DNA from: Watersipora subatra
Lineage: Eukaryota > Bryozoa > Gymnolaemata > Cheilostomatida > Watersiporidae
Direction: 5' to 3'
Length of the DNA stretch: 64,000 bases
Assembly: GCF_963576615.1 (NCBI RefSeq)
Contig: NC_088708.1
Span: 67,414,672 to 67,478,671, forward strand
Shown one piece after another: positions 10,301 through 22,355 of the stretch (its first letter is position 1; every line of letters begins with the position of its first letter). Made by a program: the position numbers and the translations under genes. The notes under the pieces were generated by a model that did no database searches, was not told the origin of the DNA, and was given only the letters and a program-made list of their open reading frames with translations.

Positions 10301-13300
10301 AAAGTTTTCGTGAACTCATAACTGCAATTTGTAATATTGCTTACACTGCGCTCCAAGTAGTGCTGAAGTCCTCGATCTGAGTTCCAAACATCTGGTTTCC
10401 AAGCTGAGCAAAGTCAAGGAACATGATCAAGAACATCACAAGAAAGCCGAAGAGGTCTTTAGAAGAGCGAGAGAGAGTGGCAGAAAGTTGAGTCAATGTT
10501 TTGTTAAAGCTGATGTATTTAAACATCTACAAAAAAGAAAACACAGGTAAATTTGCTGATTAAAGGAACTGTAGCTACTTCATGACATTGACACGCAAGT
10601 CATGAAGTGTCGATGTCATGAAGGCAGACATGACGTTGTCACTGTGTTAATGTCATGTTTGCCTTCATGACATTGACATGAGGAGCCGATAAGGCAGCAG
10701 GTGACTTCCTGCATTGCGCATGACCAACCAATCAAACACGTGACTTTTTTATCGTTTACAAAATTATGTTCTGTCGCGCAAGCAGTAGATAAAGCAGTCA
10801 CCAACCTTCATCCAAGCCAAGAAAACAGCAATAGCGATCTGGTTGTTGAACTGGCTCTGCCAATATGCCAGATACTCAAAGTCAGCATATTCCTCCGGAT
10901 TCTTTAGCAGCTCATCCAGCATCACATTGACTCTGATTGTTCGATAAACTGAGAAGCCGATGCAGATATAGGAGACAGCGAGAACAAAGACATCAAGAAC
11001 ATTCCAGAATTCGGTGAAATACTTTAACTTGTGCTCTTTTATCTACAAAGAGGTAAAAAACAAGCTTGTTTATTGATTCCAATAGAGTCTGATTGGCCAT
11101 ATTGTACCTGGTTGAAGATATCCAGCCTTTGTCTATACTTGGTAATGTGTAAATGGAAAGCTCAAATGAAGTGTTCTTACACCCTTTCGCTTACCAATCA
11201 GTTATTTTACTGAGATATAATTAAACACTCGGTATTTGGCGATGGCGCATATAAGTTGTTCTAACTTTTGAATCACAAGGTCTATAAAGAAGATTTTGAT
11301 ACCAAATTAATCATCATTAAAGTTTACTTCTGTTGATGCCATAAAACAAAGCTACAAATGTCTTGCAGCATGATCTCGGACACTTTTCCATCTCCTTCCT
11401 CTACCATGAATAACAGCTTATGCTCCGAGTCAAACGGATGATAGCTATTACTATAACTTATGGCGTTACTAGGTGAATGTCCGGATAATAAAAAAGTCTT
11501 TGCACAGAAAATTTTATTTTTATTTAACATATACATAGACAAAATTTAAACTTCATATCATGAAAAAATTTGTTTGTGCAGTTCAAATAATTTAAAAGAA
11601 AAACTAAAATAACTGTAAAGGTATTTAAATGTAAAACAATTAGCAAGTAATGGCTAGATAGTCATTACTTGCTAGAGAAAGTATGGTTTGTTACAATGAT
11701 TACAATGGTTACAATAAAAAGTAATATGATACTGATACAATTAAAACGAACTGATGAAATCAAATAAAAATGTGTGTATAGAAGTGTATCGAAGTGTGTG
11801 TATAAAAAAGTCACTGTCGCTATATAAGCTATTCATCAAAATTTGGATACTGGTACAGACGGAGAATGAGATTTTAAAATTAAATGCATCGGTGAAGCGC
11901 ACGAGGATACTTGGTTTGACCAAACCGAGAAAGAATGTAGAGGCAATTCCTACTCAAGAATGTCCATGTGAACATGTTTTAGTTTCACAATTTCTAGCGA
12001 TTGTCTTTTGCAATAACCGAAAGTTGACGATTGAAATTGGTAGCTGTAAAGCGTCTGACACAGCTTGTTATTACGAACAAGAAATTGTGATACAAAATTA
12101 ATTTTTGCAAGGCAAAACTCAGCTCAGCGTGGGCTGTAAACATGTTTTTATTGGCTCAAAGCAGGCAGATGACTGTTTCCTTTTGGTTAAGTACAGACAT
12201 GATAAGCTATTTAATTGACTACTCACTTAATCAACAACGTTTTGTATGAAGCCTACTACTAAAGCCGTATGCATGACTCTTGCTGTACGTAGACTATGCA
12301 TAGCCACACTACGCAGCTCGTGGTACACAATGAGTTAAATTACCACATAAATTTTAATCTAAATCTTTGATTGGTTGTCACATATCGTTGCCAATATTCC
12401 TGACAAAAAATCAGTTTTCTCACACCCGCTCTTGTAGGACAATGCAACACACTATCAATGTATCAATGACTTTCTATGAAAACTAAATACGAAAACTCAC
12501 CTCCATGAGCTCTTCAATCGTGTAATATATGGCAAAAAGGACAAAGAGGCATTCGCAGGCAAGGATCACATAGTCCATCACAGTCACATATCGAATCAGT
12601 TTAACTGTACGGAAAGCTGAAGTGGGAATCGCTCCGCCAGTAGCAGGATATTCCACCACAAATCTAAAAATCAATAGTAAATAACATCTTATAGATAATT
12701 GGACAGAAAACTCCTAGTGCATAAATCAGCAGTCTTTAAAAAACATCTAAACATACTAAACTTTACAATATCTATACATGTATATAAAATATACATGTAT
12801 AATTACATATTAGGTTTTATAAAATATATAGTACCATATACAGTCAAACATGGATAACTCGCCCACGGATAGCTCGAACACATGGTTAATTCGAACGGTT
12901 TCTTTGGTCCGTTCCCACGTAATGAAAATTTCTATAGATAACTCGAACTGAACACTGTTAATTCGAACTGTTTTTTGCCCAATGGCTACCGAAACAGTTG
13001 TTATCACTTTAGAAAATCACTTTATTCCAAGCCATAGATGTAAACTTCAACTTTTCGTAATTCATAAGCGTCGTTATTACCACCATCGGCAAAATATTTT
13101 TGTCAACGACTTTTCTAAAGGTTTGGTGAAATTTGATTTATACCAAACATCCGCTTAGCGATCGCCCTTCGGAAGCAAGGTAAAGCGAGGTAATCTTTGC
13201 ATAAACTTAAAGAAAAATCGGCAAAATTGATCGTGGGTAAAACGCTCAAAAGAAAAAGATGTCTTTTCTTTTGAGCATTTCAACAACGATCAAGTTTTTT

Positions 13301-16300
13301 CAATGTCAATCTAAAAAACGTCCTGGCAATAACATCACCTTAAACAACAAACTAATCTCAAGTGATAGAAAAATCTCTATACTTTTTGATAAAAACGTTT
13401 TAAACTTTACATTAGAAGCATTTAATTTGAAACAAGCCATTTGTGCTTTTGATTTATATTATAGTTTGTATATGTACATGAATCTACTTATAAATAAGTA
13501 AATACATGGACTTGTGACAGTGCTCTGATAACTTGAACGCTCTGATAATTCGAACACTCTCGCTCGGTCCCGTGAAGTTCGAGTTATCCATGTTTGACTG
13601 TATATATATAATACATATAATAAATATAATACACATATTATAGAGATCATTTCAGTTTTACCTTAAAGTCTCATGGTAACAACCAGGAAACTTCAAGTAG
13701 TAAATAGTTTTTAAAATTTACAGTTCCCAATACATTTTATATAAATGCTCTATTTTAATATTGAGCACTATGCTTCTAGTGAACTGCAACCTTCTTCTTC
13801 AGCAGTATATAATACCGTATACATATACATATATGTAATGTAGTTTCTGCTGGTTGTTTGAGGCCTACCTCACGACACAGAAGAGGTTGATGTTGGCATT
13901 ATAAACAGTGAAATCAGCGAAGACAGCTCTAGTGCCACGATCTATCCATAGCCTGTCCTTAAGCTCCGCAATTATGGAGAGACTTGCGCTCTTCTTTGAA
14001 CCAAGATTTTGCGTGTAACCGCCTCCATTGTATACAGCAAGAGAGCCACTGTGCTTCGAACCATCGAGGGTGTCAGACGACTGGTAGTTCCATCTATAGC
14101 AAGACACCAATGTGAACCAATTCTTCACACATTTGATAGTTTTGTTATATAATTCACGATAAAACAAATCTTCAGCACCGTTAGCTTTATCAAACTCGTA
14201 AAGATGAAAAAACAGACTGTTTTATCACGCTATATTTGCAATTATTTGTTATAAAATGTATTTGTATAAAGATATACAGGACACACCTGCCAAGCATAAG
14301 TTTTATGTTACTCTTAGTTTTTGTTGAGTAATGAATGAATGAATGAATGAATGAATGAATGTGGGAACTTATCATCTACCCTACTTACGCGGATGAGGTG
14401 TCATTCTCAGGAATGCCACCAAATTGCCCTTTAAACTCGTTACTATTAGAATAACCTCCATAGCAACCCTTCAACTGGTCTTCAAAATTCTTGTCGATTG
14501 TGCAGGTGTTGTTCTTCACACGAACCTGAGAGAGCCAACAAATATACACTGCACAAAAAAGCATGCGGTACAAAATGATCGAGTTGTTTGAAACTTGTAC
14601 GGTTTGGAAAACAGATCCTATCGGCACAAATATTTTGATATTGCATGATTCGAGGGATCGAATTCGTACATTCTTTTTTTAAATATTTATGTTTTTTGTC
14701 AACAATTGAACAATTTTGAATTCAAGAGAGACAATCCCTAACAGATTTACAATATTATAGTTACGGTATAACATAATGTGTTTTTCGTCATTTCCTTATT
14801 CGGAGTTACTTATCCGTGAGTAAACATACCCCTTTATAATAAAGCTATAGTTTGGTAGGTATATTTTGTTTACAAACATTTATTATGTTCATAATTAAAT
14901 GATTAATCTCCATATTGCTCTTTTGAACAATGAAAAAATAAAATTTAAATTAGATATGTTCTAAAATGCATTTACAAATTTAAAGAGCAAAACAACATTT
15001 TGAAATTTATATGTTAGCTCGATAGTGTTTGCAGAGCTTTTGCATCAAAGTTTGCTTTTAATAATATTAAAAGTGAGTATGTTTGACTACGAAACATAAA
15101 ATAGTTAACAAACACCCTAGTAATATTGTAAATAACATCAGCAGTATCACATGTTAAAGGAAATGGCTTTCTCTATTCAAGTTCACATATAGCCCAAATT
15201 TCTAATGCAACTGCGATACAGCGTCAATATACCTGATGCTTAAATACATTATAATCTGGATTCACCAGCAATGCAACTAGTGACCATACAGAAAGTATGA
15301 TTGAAGAAATGAGAGCAATGAATGCTGTGAGAGAACAAACCTGTCGGAGACGAGGAACCCCGAGTAGCTTGCTCTCATAGTAAATGTAGCCCTTTTCATC
15401 CTCTGTAAGATTGCGGTTGTTATACCAGGTCTCCCAATACAAGCCATCCATTAAAGGTCCTTCGGCAAACTGTAATAAAACTTTTTAATGATATACAGCG
15501 GCAGAGTGACAAAATATTGCAAGTTGCTGCCACATGTCTGCAGATAATAATGTGTGTTAAAAGGTAATTAACCATCTGAGTTAAGCTGTCCCATTGCTGC
15601 CATTGGGTAATTTAACAATTTCGCATAAATGGAAAAACAAGTTTTAGCTAACTGCTATTTAACCAAAGGTAGATGCTTTTGATAAACCGGATTAATTGTG
15701 CAGATCAGGAAGACTGTATTTTATTACATATCTATACACTACCCAGATCGTGAGCTTTCCGACATGTATAAACATAGCATTGTACTATTTTTATAACAGA
15801 GCTGTAGTTTGATAGACATATTTTATTTACTGATATTTATTATATTAATAATTAAATAGTTAATATCTATATTACTAATTTGAACAAGAAAAAGGATAAA
15901 ATTTTAATTTGATATTTTCTAAAATATATTTGCCAATTAAAAGAAAAAGAACAATATTCCAAAATGTTTATGCGAGTTCAATAATGTTTATCGAGTGTTT
16001 GCGTCAAAGTTTGCTTTTAATGATATTAAAATGAATATGTTTGGCTGCGAAAGATGAAATGCTTAACAAATACCCTGCTGTTATTATAAATAACAATAAT
16101 AACTAATGATACATATTAATATATTGTAAAATATTATACATATTGTATTAATATATATAATAATGGCCAATAATATATATTAATACAAATGGTTTTCTCT
16201 TTCAACTGTCAAACCCGCCGTTAAAAACTCAGTGAATTTTTGTTCAAATTCAAAATGGCAAAACATGGTGTATATTGAAAGAATATGTCGTGTCAAACTA

Positions 16301-19300
16301 CACCAACATCGTATATCTGTAGCGTACATATGGGAGTGCTAGCAATGCATCAGCAAAGAGTAAACCCTCATGCAAATTAACCAATGACAGAAAAGAAAGC
16401 TGGCATTGCAGGGAGTCTTACCCTCCAGAAGTCGAAAGGGTGATTGATTCCTCGAAATGTGTTCTTCGTCTCTGGGAAAGGGCTGTCAAGGAAGAGTTCG
16501 CTCATGACCTTTGTGTAGTAGAACATTGTTGATGATGTCATACCAAAGGTGACTGCAATACATTTTATAAATAGTATAGCCATAAATTTTGACAAATCCA
16601 AGACAGTCAAAGAGAGGTGAAAAAACTCATGCATTCTGTACAAGTATAGGAAAACTGAGTCCATGAAGACATGGAAGAATAAAACCCAGCTAAAGACAAG
16701 ATTGAAGTAAATATAGACACACTGCTTATAAAGGCTCGAGTTGACCAGTGGGTCAAACAAACATCCAGACACATTATAATTTCTTGCCATTTTCAATTTT
16801 ACAATCATCTCCACTTGGTTACTGCTAGCCTAAGTTATGCTTGATGAAGGCTTCATTGCGGGATAAACTCAATCTGGTGTCTCTTAGCTCATTGGCAATG
16901 CAGCTTTTGTAACCAGAAAAGCCCCCAATTGCTGTTGAGAACAAGGGTTTTTGAAATTATATCGCATACTATGATTCTCAGCTAAAGCTTTTTGTATTAC
17001 ATCTTTATTTTACAGCTTTATTACATCTTAAATCAGTCTTAGTCAACCCAAATCATCAAGAGCAGAAAGACACCATCAATTCACCTGTTAGTAGTGATAT
17101 AGCTAAACTGAAAGTATCTCTCTGAGAAACCACTCTGTGGAAGTCTCAGGACTACCAAGTATAGGAGAATTCAGAAATAAATATTTAAAAATTAGCTACT
17201 AATATGGTACATTTGTCAGAAAAATCATTCATGCCGATGCTGTATCACCAGCTGGCTGTTGAAAATGTCTTGTACAAAAAACATTGAGGTCCATTCATGT
17301 CAAGCGTAGGAAATCACTTCAAAGAGCTTTTGATTTTTAAAATTGAAATTGGAAAATTGAAGAAGCGTACATAACAATTCCATTGATATATAAAAATGCT
17401 AACGGCTGCATATTAAGCTTTCAACAACCAACTCTTTCCTTAACTATTAAATAATCTAGATAATAAAAAAAGCCATGCTGTCAGGGCACTGTCACTCGCT
17501 GGGATTATTAGAAGATGAGAAAAACCTTGCAAATTATTTGCTAGAAATTATCAGAGTAATATTAAGATGCTATTCCAAAATGCATAAAATTGGTAAATTT
17601 TAAAAGCCTGTAAAAGCAAGATATTTCGAATTAAAGTTAAGCACCTTTACATAAATGTTTTTTTCAAAGAGTTTGAATTGTGTTGGTATCATCTTTAAAA
17701 GTTTGTTAGTCAAAAACATTAGCAATACGGATCCCGAACAAAAATAAAAGTTGATGTATAGGTGGTAAATTTCATGACAATTGAGCTGTTCAAGCGTCAA
17801 CTAACAAATAGTGCGCATGTATGCACAGCAGTGGTTAGAGGTGCGAAAAACAAAACAGCTCTTTAAACTGAGCTAACCGATTGGGGAGTACGATGCAAAC
17901 TTACGCGCACAAAGGACTCCGAGGAAAATAATGTAGATGATGAGTTCCTTCAAAGTGGTCTTGATGTAAAGATCCTTGTCCTTCGCGGTGTCAACCGTGT
18001 GTCTTGTCGACCACATGGCTGTAAGACAAGAAATTATTGAAAAAGTCTGTCAAATAAATGATGAGGAACAACAAGACACAATAATAGCTGCTCACAGTCA
18101 TGACAGAACAAAGAGCATGATATACTGCCACAGGTGAGATGCGAGTGTCTTTATTGCTAAACAGACATACTGTCACAGGTGAGATGTGAGTGTCTTTATT
18201 GCCAAACAGACATATTGTCACAGGTGAGATGTGAGTGACTTTATTGCTAAACAGACATACTGTCACAGGTGAGATGTGAGCGTGTTTATTGCTGAACAGA
18301 CATACTGTCACAGGTGAGATGTGAGCGTGTTTATTGCTGAACAGACATACTGTCACAGGTGAGATGTGAGCGTGTTTATTGCTGAACAGACATACTGCCA
18401 AAGGTGAGATGTGAGTGTCTTTATTGCTAAACAGACATACTGTCACAGGTGAGATGTGAGTGTCTTTATTGCTAAACAGACATACTGTCACAGGTGAGAT
18501 GTGAGTGTCTTTATTGCTAAACAGACATACTGTCACAGGTGAGATGTGAGTGTCTTTATTGCTAAACAGACATACTGTCACAGGTGAGATGTGAGCGTGT
18601 TTATTGCTGAACATACATACTGTCACAGGTGAGATGTGAGCGTGTTTATTGCTGAACAGACATACTGTCACAGGTGAGATGTGAGCGTGTTTATTGCTGA
18701 ACATACATACTGTCACAGGTGAGATGTGAGCGTGGTTATTGCTGAACAGACATACTGTCACAGGTGAGATGTGAGCGTGTTTATTGCTGAACAGACATAC
18801 TGCCAAAGGTGAGATATGAGTTTCTTTATTGCTAAACAGACATACTGTCACAGGTGAGATGTGAGAGCCTTTATTGCTAAACAGACATACTGTCACAGGC
18901 GAGATGTGAGTGTCTTTATTGCTAAACAGACAGTGAGTGCTAATATAGTAGAGCTGACTTAATTGGGCAGATGAGACATGAGTGCTGTAATAGTTAGGTT
19001 GGCAGCCTCACAGGTAAACATGAGAGCTTTTATACATGTAGTTAGACTGACAATGTGTCATCGGTGATACATAAGTGCCTTGACAGTTAGACTGACATAT
19101 GTAATAGGTGAGACATTACTGCTACTAAAGTTTGACTGGCAAAAGGTCGCGGGTGACACACGAGTACCATTATAATTATTACATTTTACTTGGTGATTAA
19201 CCACTATTTTTACTAAATAAAAATATCGCAATCTTTTACAATTAGTATGTCATAATAATACATTCAGTTTAAAATTATTTCAATCCACCTGAAAGTAAAG

Positions 19301-20736
19301 CGCTTAGCCAAGCATTTTGATGTAAAGAATCGTGTACATCTAGTGTACTCAGTTCTAATGCTTCAAGTACTGCTGTCTCTAGGTTACAGACGTGTAATAT
19401 GATGAGTATATCAAAATCTGTTTAATAGAATCACAATAAATAGTCGATGCCTCTAAGAATCAGCTTGACAAAGGTCAAGGTCTTATATGACCCTCATGTA
19501 GAACACGTATATGGTTTCATGTGATCATATATACTCGCTCTGTTGAATAGCTAACATTCAATCAATAAAAGCTCATATATTATTCATAGATTGCTGACGT
19601 GAGTCCTTTCAACGAGACCAGGGTGCTGCTCTGGTTAGAAAGATTAAACACACGCTGATCTGATGATGTATCTTTCCTGAAGAAGGCTCAAAGCGCTGAG
19701 GCAACAGCGTGTCAATATAATCTGATTTGTCGCTGGTCAGCTAATTCACCAATAAGTGAGAAACAACCAAAGTAAAAAAGGTGCAATAGTAACCCTAACA
19801 GCTAACAGAAACATCTTGTAGGAATACAGGCTATAAAAGTATCTATCATTAGAGAAAATGATATCAATTAACCATTTAGATACTTTGAGATGTGGTTTCT
19901 TTTTGTAGGTTTTATGACTTACCTATATTTCTTTAACAAACACAACAGTTAACCATTAATAGTAAATACTATTTGAAAGCCTAAAGAGTCTCATCTGCCT
20001 GTTTGTTTAAAGTTTCAATTTGAAAAGGTCATTAGGTGGTTTGACTTACACTTGACTCCATCAGTAAACTTGAACCAGCAGGAATCACTGTTCTCTTCTA
20101 CTTGATGCTTTCTGCTGCTGTCAGCTCCACTCTGTAGGAAACCTCCGATGTTGCTAGATGAGCCCTCGAAACCATCATTAATGGCTGAAAAAGTAAAGAC
20201 TTCACTTTCACTCGCTAGCCATAAGCACACTTAGCTTTGAATGTTCATTTATACGCTAACTACTTGTTATCATTAACTTGTTAGCAATCCATAAATCTTA
20301 GTGTTCTATTATCAGAATACGCTAGCATTAACTCTCTGACACCAGGTTTCCTAACCATGGTTTGTGGCGAGCCAATTAATCCTCATGTATTACTCTTAAC
20401 CTTTTCTCAATAAATCTCAGAAGCAAAAGGAGAGCTTGAATTCATATCATAGAGTATAATCTTGACACAAGAACGATATCTGGCTTCATATATTCTTTGT
20501 AATCAGTAATCTAACTGTTGATTATTATATGTTATATATATATTATTATATACGGAATGTTTCTGCTGACTAAACCTTGTAAATGAACAGTAACACTAAT
20601 ACAAATGCAAAAATTTGTACACATTAAATATTCACTCCAGAAAGGTAGGAAATAGTATACCTCCTTGCAGCTCATTGTCATGGTCGGCAGTACTCCAGGC
20701 AGCGATGCTGCGCGCGCTGTCAGGGCGTGTAGGCAT
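7319..20736 (-). CDS. PKD2: polycystin-2 (TRPP2-type cation channel), complete, 15 coding exons
   Basis: A Ca2+-permeable non-selective channel of cilia and ER that partners polycystin-1 in other animals. Exons (minus): 20736-20661, 20184-20050, 18018-17905, 16552-16422, 15469-15341, 14525-14389, 14093-13869, 12663-12501, 11042-10806, 10526-10345, 10242-10023, 9806-9673, 9550-9355, 8917-8699, 7528-7319. All have GT/AG borders and join in phase to about 835 residues (human 968; the difference is a shorter N-terminus). S1 is near residues 93-112 and the extracellular TOP domain near 113-310, with LDRGTR- and [13 protein letters not shown]-like signatures. S2-S6 follow to about 570, with filter ILGD and the S6 motif [14 protein letters not shown]. 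Two EF-hand loops lie at 610-621 and 644-655, and a coiled coil ([20 protein letters not shown]) at about 712-766. The start is supported by an in-frame TAA in the 5' exon (21036-21038). The last exon reaches TGA at 7319 just after a good donor (GTAAGA at 7333), so an alternative end is possible. Confidence 0.96.
10583..10673. repeat. nested hairpins in a PKD2 intron
   Basis: Repeated TCATGACAT blocks form two inverted repeats. The better one pairs GATGTCATGAAGGCA with TGCCTTCATGACAT (about 10612-10673), extended by ACATGAC/GTCATGT. It lies between the exons ending at 10806 and starting at 10526. Confidence 0.6.
11460..11730 (+). mobile_element. non-LTR (LINE-type) 3'-tail repeat, family with CATATCATGA
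   Basis: Starts near GGATAATAAAAAAGTC and contains AACTTCATATCATGA and the tract TTAGCAAGTAATGGCTA. The same string of motifs occurs at 50121-50960 (plus) and 61680-61930 (minus), where it is preceded by a GCCCGA.GTTGCCCGAGTAAT end. No ORF is present. The LINE/SINE assignment is an inference from its dispersal and asymmetry. Confidence 0.45.
12841..13600. mobile_element. 760-bp TA-flanked MITE, pogo/Tigger-like ends
   Basis: The ends read CAGTCAAACATGGATAACTC and its reverse complement, flanked by TA (12839-12840 and 13601-13602). The subterminal region repeats the motif AATTCGAAC/AACTCGAAC. A mariner/pogo-class element is expected to duplicate TA. No transposase ORF remains. It sits in a PKD2 intron, and part of its interior (about 13200-13370) resembles the fold-back family seen at 29452 and 38170. 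Confidence 0.75.
14330..14361. repeat. TGAA microsatellite
   Basis: About eight TGAA units, 28 bases beyond the donor of the PKD2 exon 14525-14389. Confidence 0.85.
14800..15175. repeat. direct repeat, copy 1, flanking PKD2 exon 5
   Basis: An AT-rich dispersed repeat about 370 bp long. It is shared in order and orientation with 15745-16210, for example the common block CAAAGTTTGCTTTTAAT followed by GATATTAAAA or AATATTAAAA. No ends or ORF are recognised. Confidence 0.6.
15745..16210. repeat. direct repeat, copy 2, flanking PKD2 exon 5
   Basis: Second copy of the repeat at 14800-15175, roughly three-quarters identical by eye. It is followed by an extra TAATATAT-rich tract (about 16095-16165). 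The two copies lie in the two introns on either side of the exon at 15469-15341. Confidence 0.6.
18122..18931. repeat. 45-bp minisatellite in a PKD2 intron
   Basis: About 18 tandem units of 45 bp (plus-strand start CACAGGTGAGATGTGAG). There are two sub-types, one with GTGTCTTTATTGCTAA and one with CGTGTTTATTGCTGA, which form alternating blocks. Because 45 is a multiple of 3, the minus strand stays open for about 300 codons with a 15-residue repeat. Decayed, more diverged units continue to about 19170, suggesting an older array with a recently amplified core. Confidence 0.95.
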
Positions 20737-20819
20737 CCTAAATATTCAAAACCATATTGATAGCATTATAAAACAATCGTTCAGACAAACAAGCGATCAA
20801 AAGGTAGCAAAATAGAAGC

Positions 20820-20966
20820 ATATTTATAGGTAATAATATTATGTATAATAAATAATATTACACATAATATCATTTGTATGATATGTATAATATCGTATTA
20901 TACATAATATCCTATTATAATACATAATATTATTAGCTGTCAGGTACATGCAGTGTACATGACAGC
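20820..20966. repeat. AT-rich inverted repeat and short hairpin in the first PKD2 intron
   Basis: Alternating ATAATATTA-type blocks fold back on themselves, and AGCTGTCAGGTACA pairs with TGTACATGACAGCT (13 of 14) across a short loop (20934-20966). Confidence 0.55.
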
Positions 20967-21021
20967 TATATCGGTTAATAGCAGCGTATAAAAAGATGGA
21001 AGCAACTGATTCTAGACTCAC

Positions 21022-21090
21022 CTGTAGCAGTAGAATTAGCTGTTAGCAACAACTCCCTCAGCTAACGATGAACCGTCTGCAGAAATCGAT
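21022..21090 (-). other. PKD2: PKD2 5' non-coding exon (end at 21022; upstream limit not defined)
   Basis: The sequence CTGCTACAG followed by GTGAGT (donor at 21021-21020) splices to the acceptor TTTAG before the ATG exon at 20737. The spliced reading frame has TAA at 21038-21036, in frame with and just upstream of the ATG, which fixes the start codon. The transcription start is not visible. Confidence 0.45.
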
Positions 21091-22355
21091 ACAACAAACA
21101 GAAGAGAGCTATCAGAATCAATAACTAGACAAAAGGGGATATCGGTAAAACTGACGACAGTTGGTTGTCATTGCTGGCTTAATGAAATGTTACTGAATAC
21201 ATCAATACCGCAACCTTGTGCAAATAACAATGTTCACTTTGTTGTCCGTAGCAAAAGAGCCAGCTCAGGTGACAGAAGCATACAGAAAAATCCATAAATC
21301 ATTGAAGGTCATGGTTAACTGAGGAGGCTGTTCCAAGAATGGCTAATTGAGGAGGCTACAATGTTCCAAGATTAACAGCTAATCTTTACAAGTTTCGTTT
21401 TAAGGTTATTTTTATTGACTTGTGAAAATTTAGCCAAATCTCTAAATAAATATTTTAACGTCCAGTACTTTGTTGAATCATCCTCACCTTTAGTTTTCTG
21501 CGGAGAATGTCCATGATGTTTTACGGCTAAGATATCCAACATGAAGCGATGACATATGCTTCCATGACAAATAAGAAAGTCATATTACATCTTCATATTA
21601 TATTTTATAATTGCAGATTCAAGCTATTTGTTAAGTATGATTATTTGAGATAGCTTAGTTTCTAGCAATATCCTAGTTGCAATATATAAATAAAAACGGC
21701 ACTAGTTATGCCTTATTCGAGGATAAGCAGTTTGGCTAGTAACAGAAAGGTGCCTTGCTTTGAAAATTACATCAACTATCTTCTATATAAGAAAATAGTA
21801 TAATAAAAGGTTAGCGAGAGAAAATAAGCAACATGGTATGTCACGTTTCTGCGAGACATGATGAACACATTAAGTGAGTGAGTATAAGCAACTCCCAAAT
21901 GAGCCCCTCAACTCCCTGGAGGTTTAGCACAGTCATGTATTGTCTTCCGGTCAATTATCGTTTACGGTGAAAAAGTGGTCTGCATTGTAGAATTTTATGC
22001 TCTCACCTTTTGGAGACAGCATCTGACAATCAATTTCATAATGAATAGAACCAGCAACCACGTTTTTCTGTTGCAAAAGCGATCAACTGTTATTAATGTG
22101 CAGACAAAATCACATTTTGGCAGCAGCATGCAGAAGACATTTCGGCAGATTTGTAGGTAAATAGTGCAGTGCTGAAAAAGAACTGTATAACAGCTATTTA
22201 ACATTGAATGCAGACTACTAGGTACTCCAGGGAGTGTCAATTTTCCATTTTATATGATGCAAAGATTAAATAGCACAAATTGTATGTAAAACAGATTAAA
22301 TAGCGCATAACATATGATGTGAATAATGTAAGACTGTCATGTAGATATAGTGTCA

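Noticed and set aside
16377-16814. 145-residue ORF
   Set aside because: It is PKD2 exon 4 read on into its flanking introns; only 16422-16552 is coding.
17991-18896. 301-residue open frame with a 15-residue repeat ([13 protein letters not shown])
   Set aside because: It is the translation of the 45-bp minisatellite on the minus strand. It stays open only because 45 is divisible by 3, it lies in a PKD2 intron and it overlaps the exon at 17905-18018 in the wrong frame.
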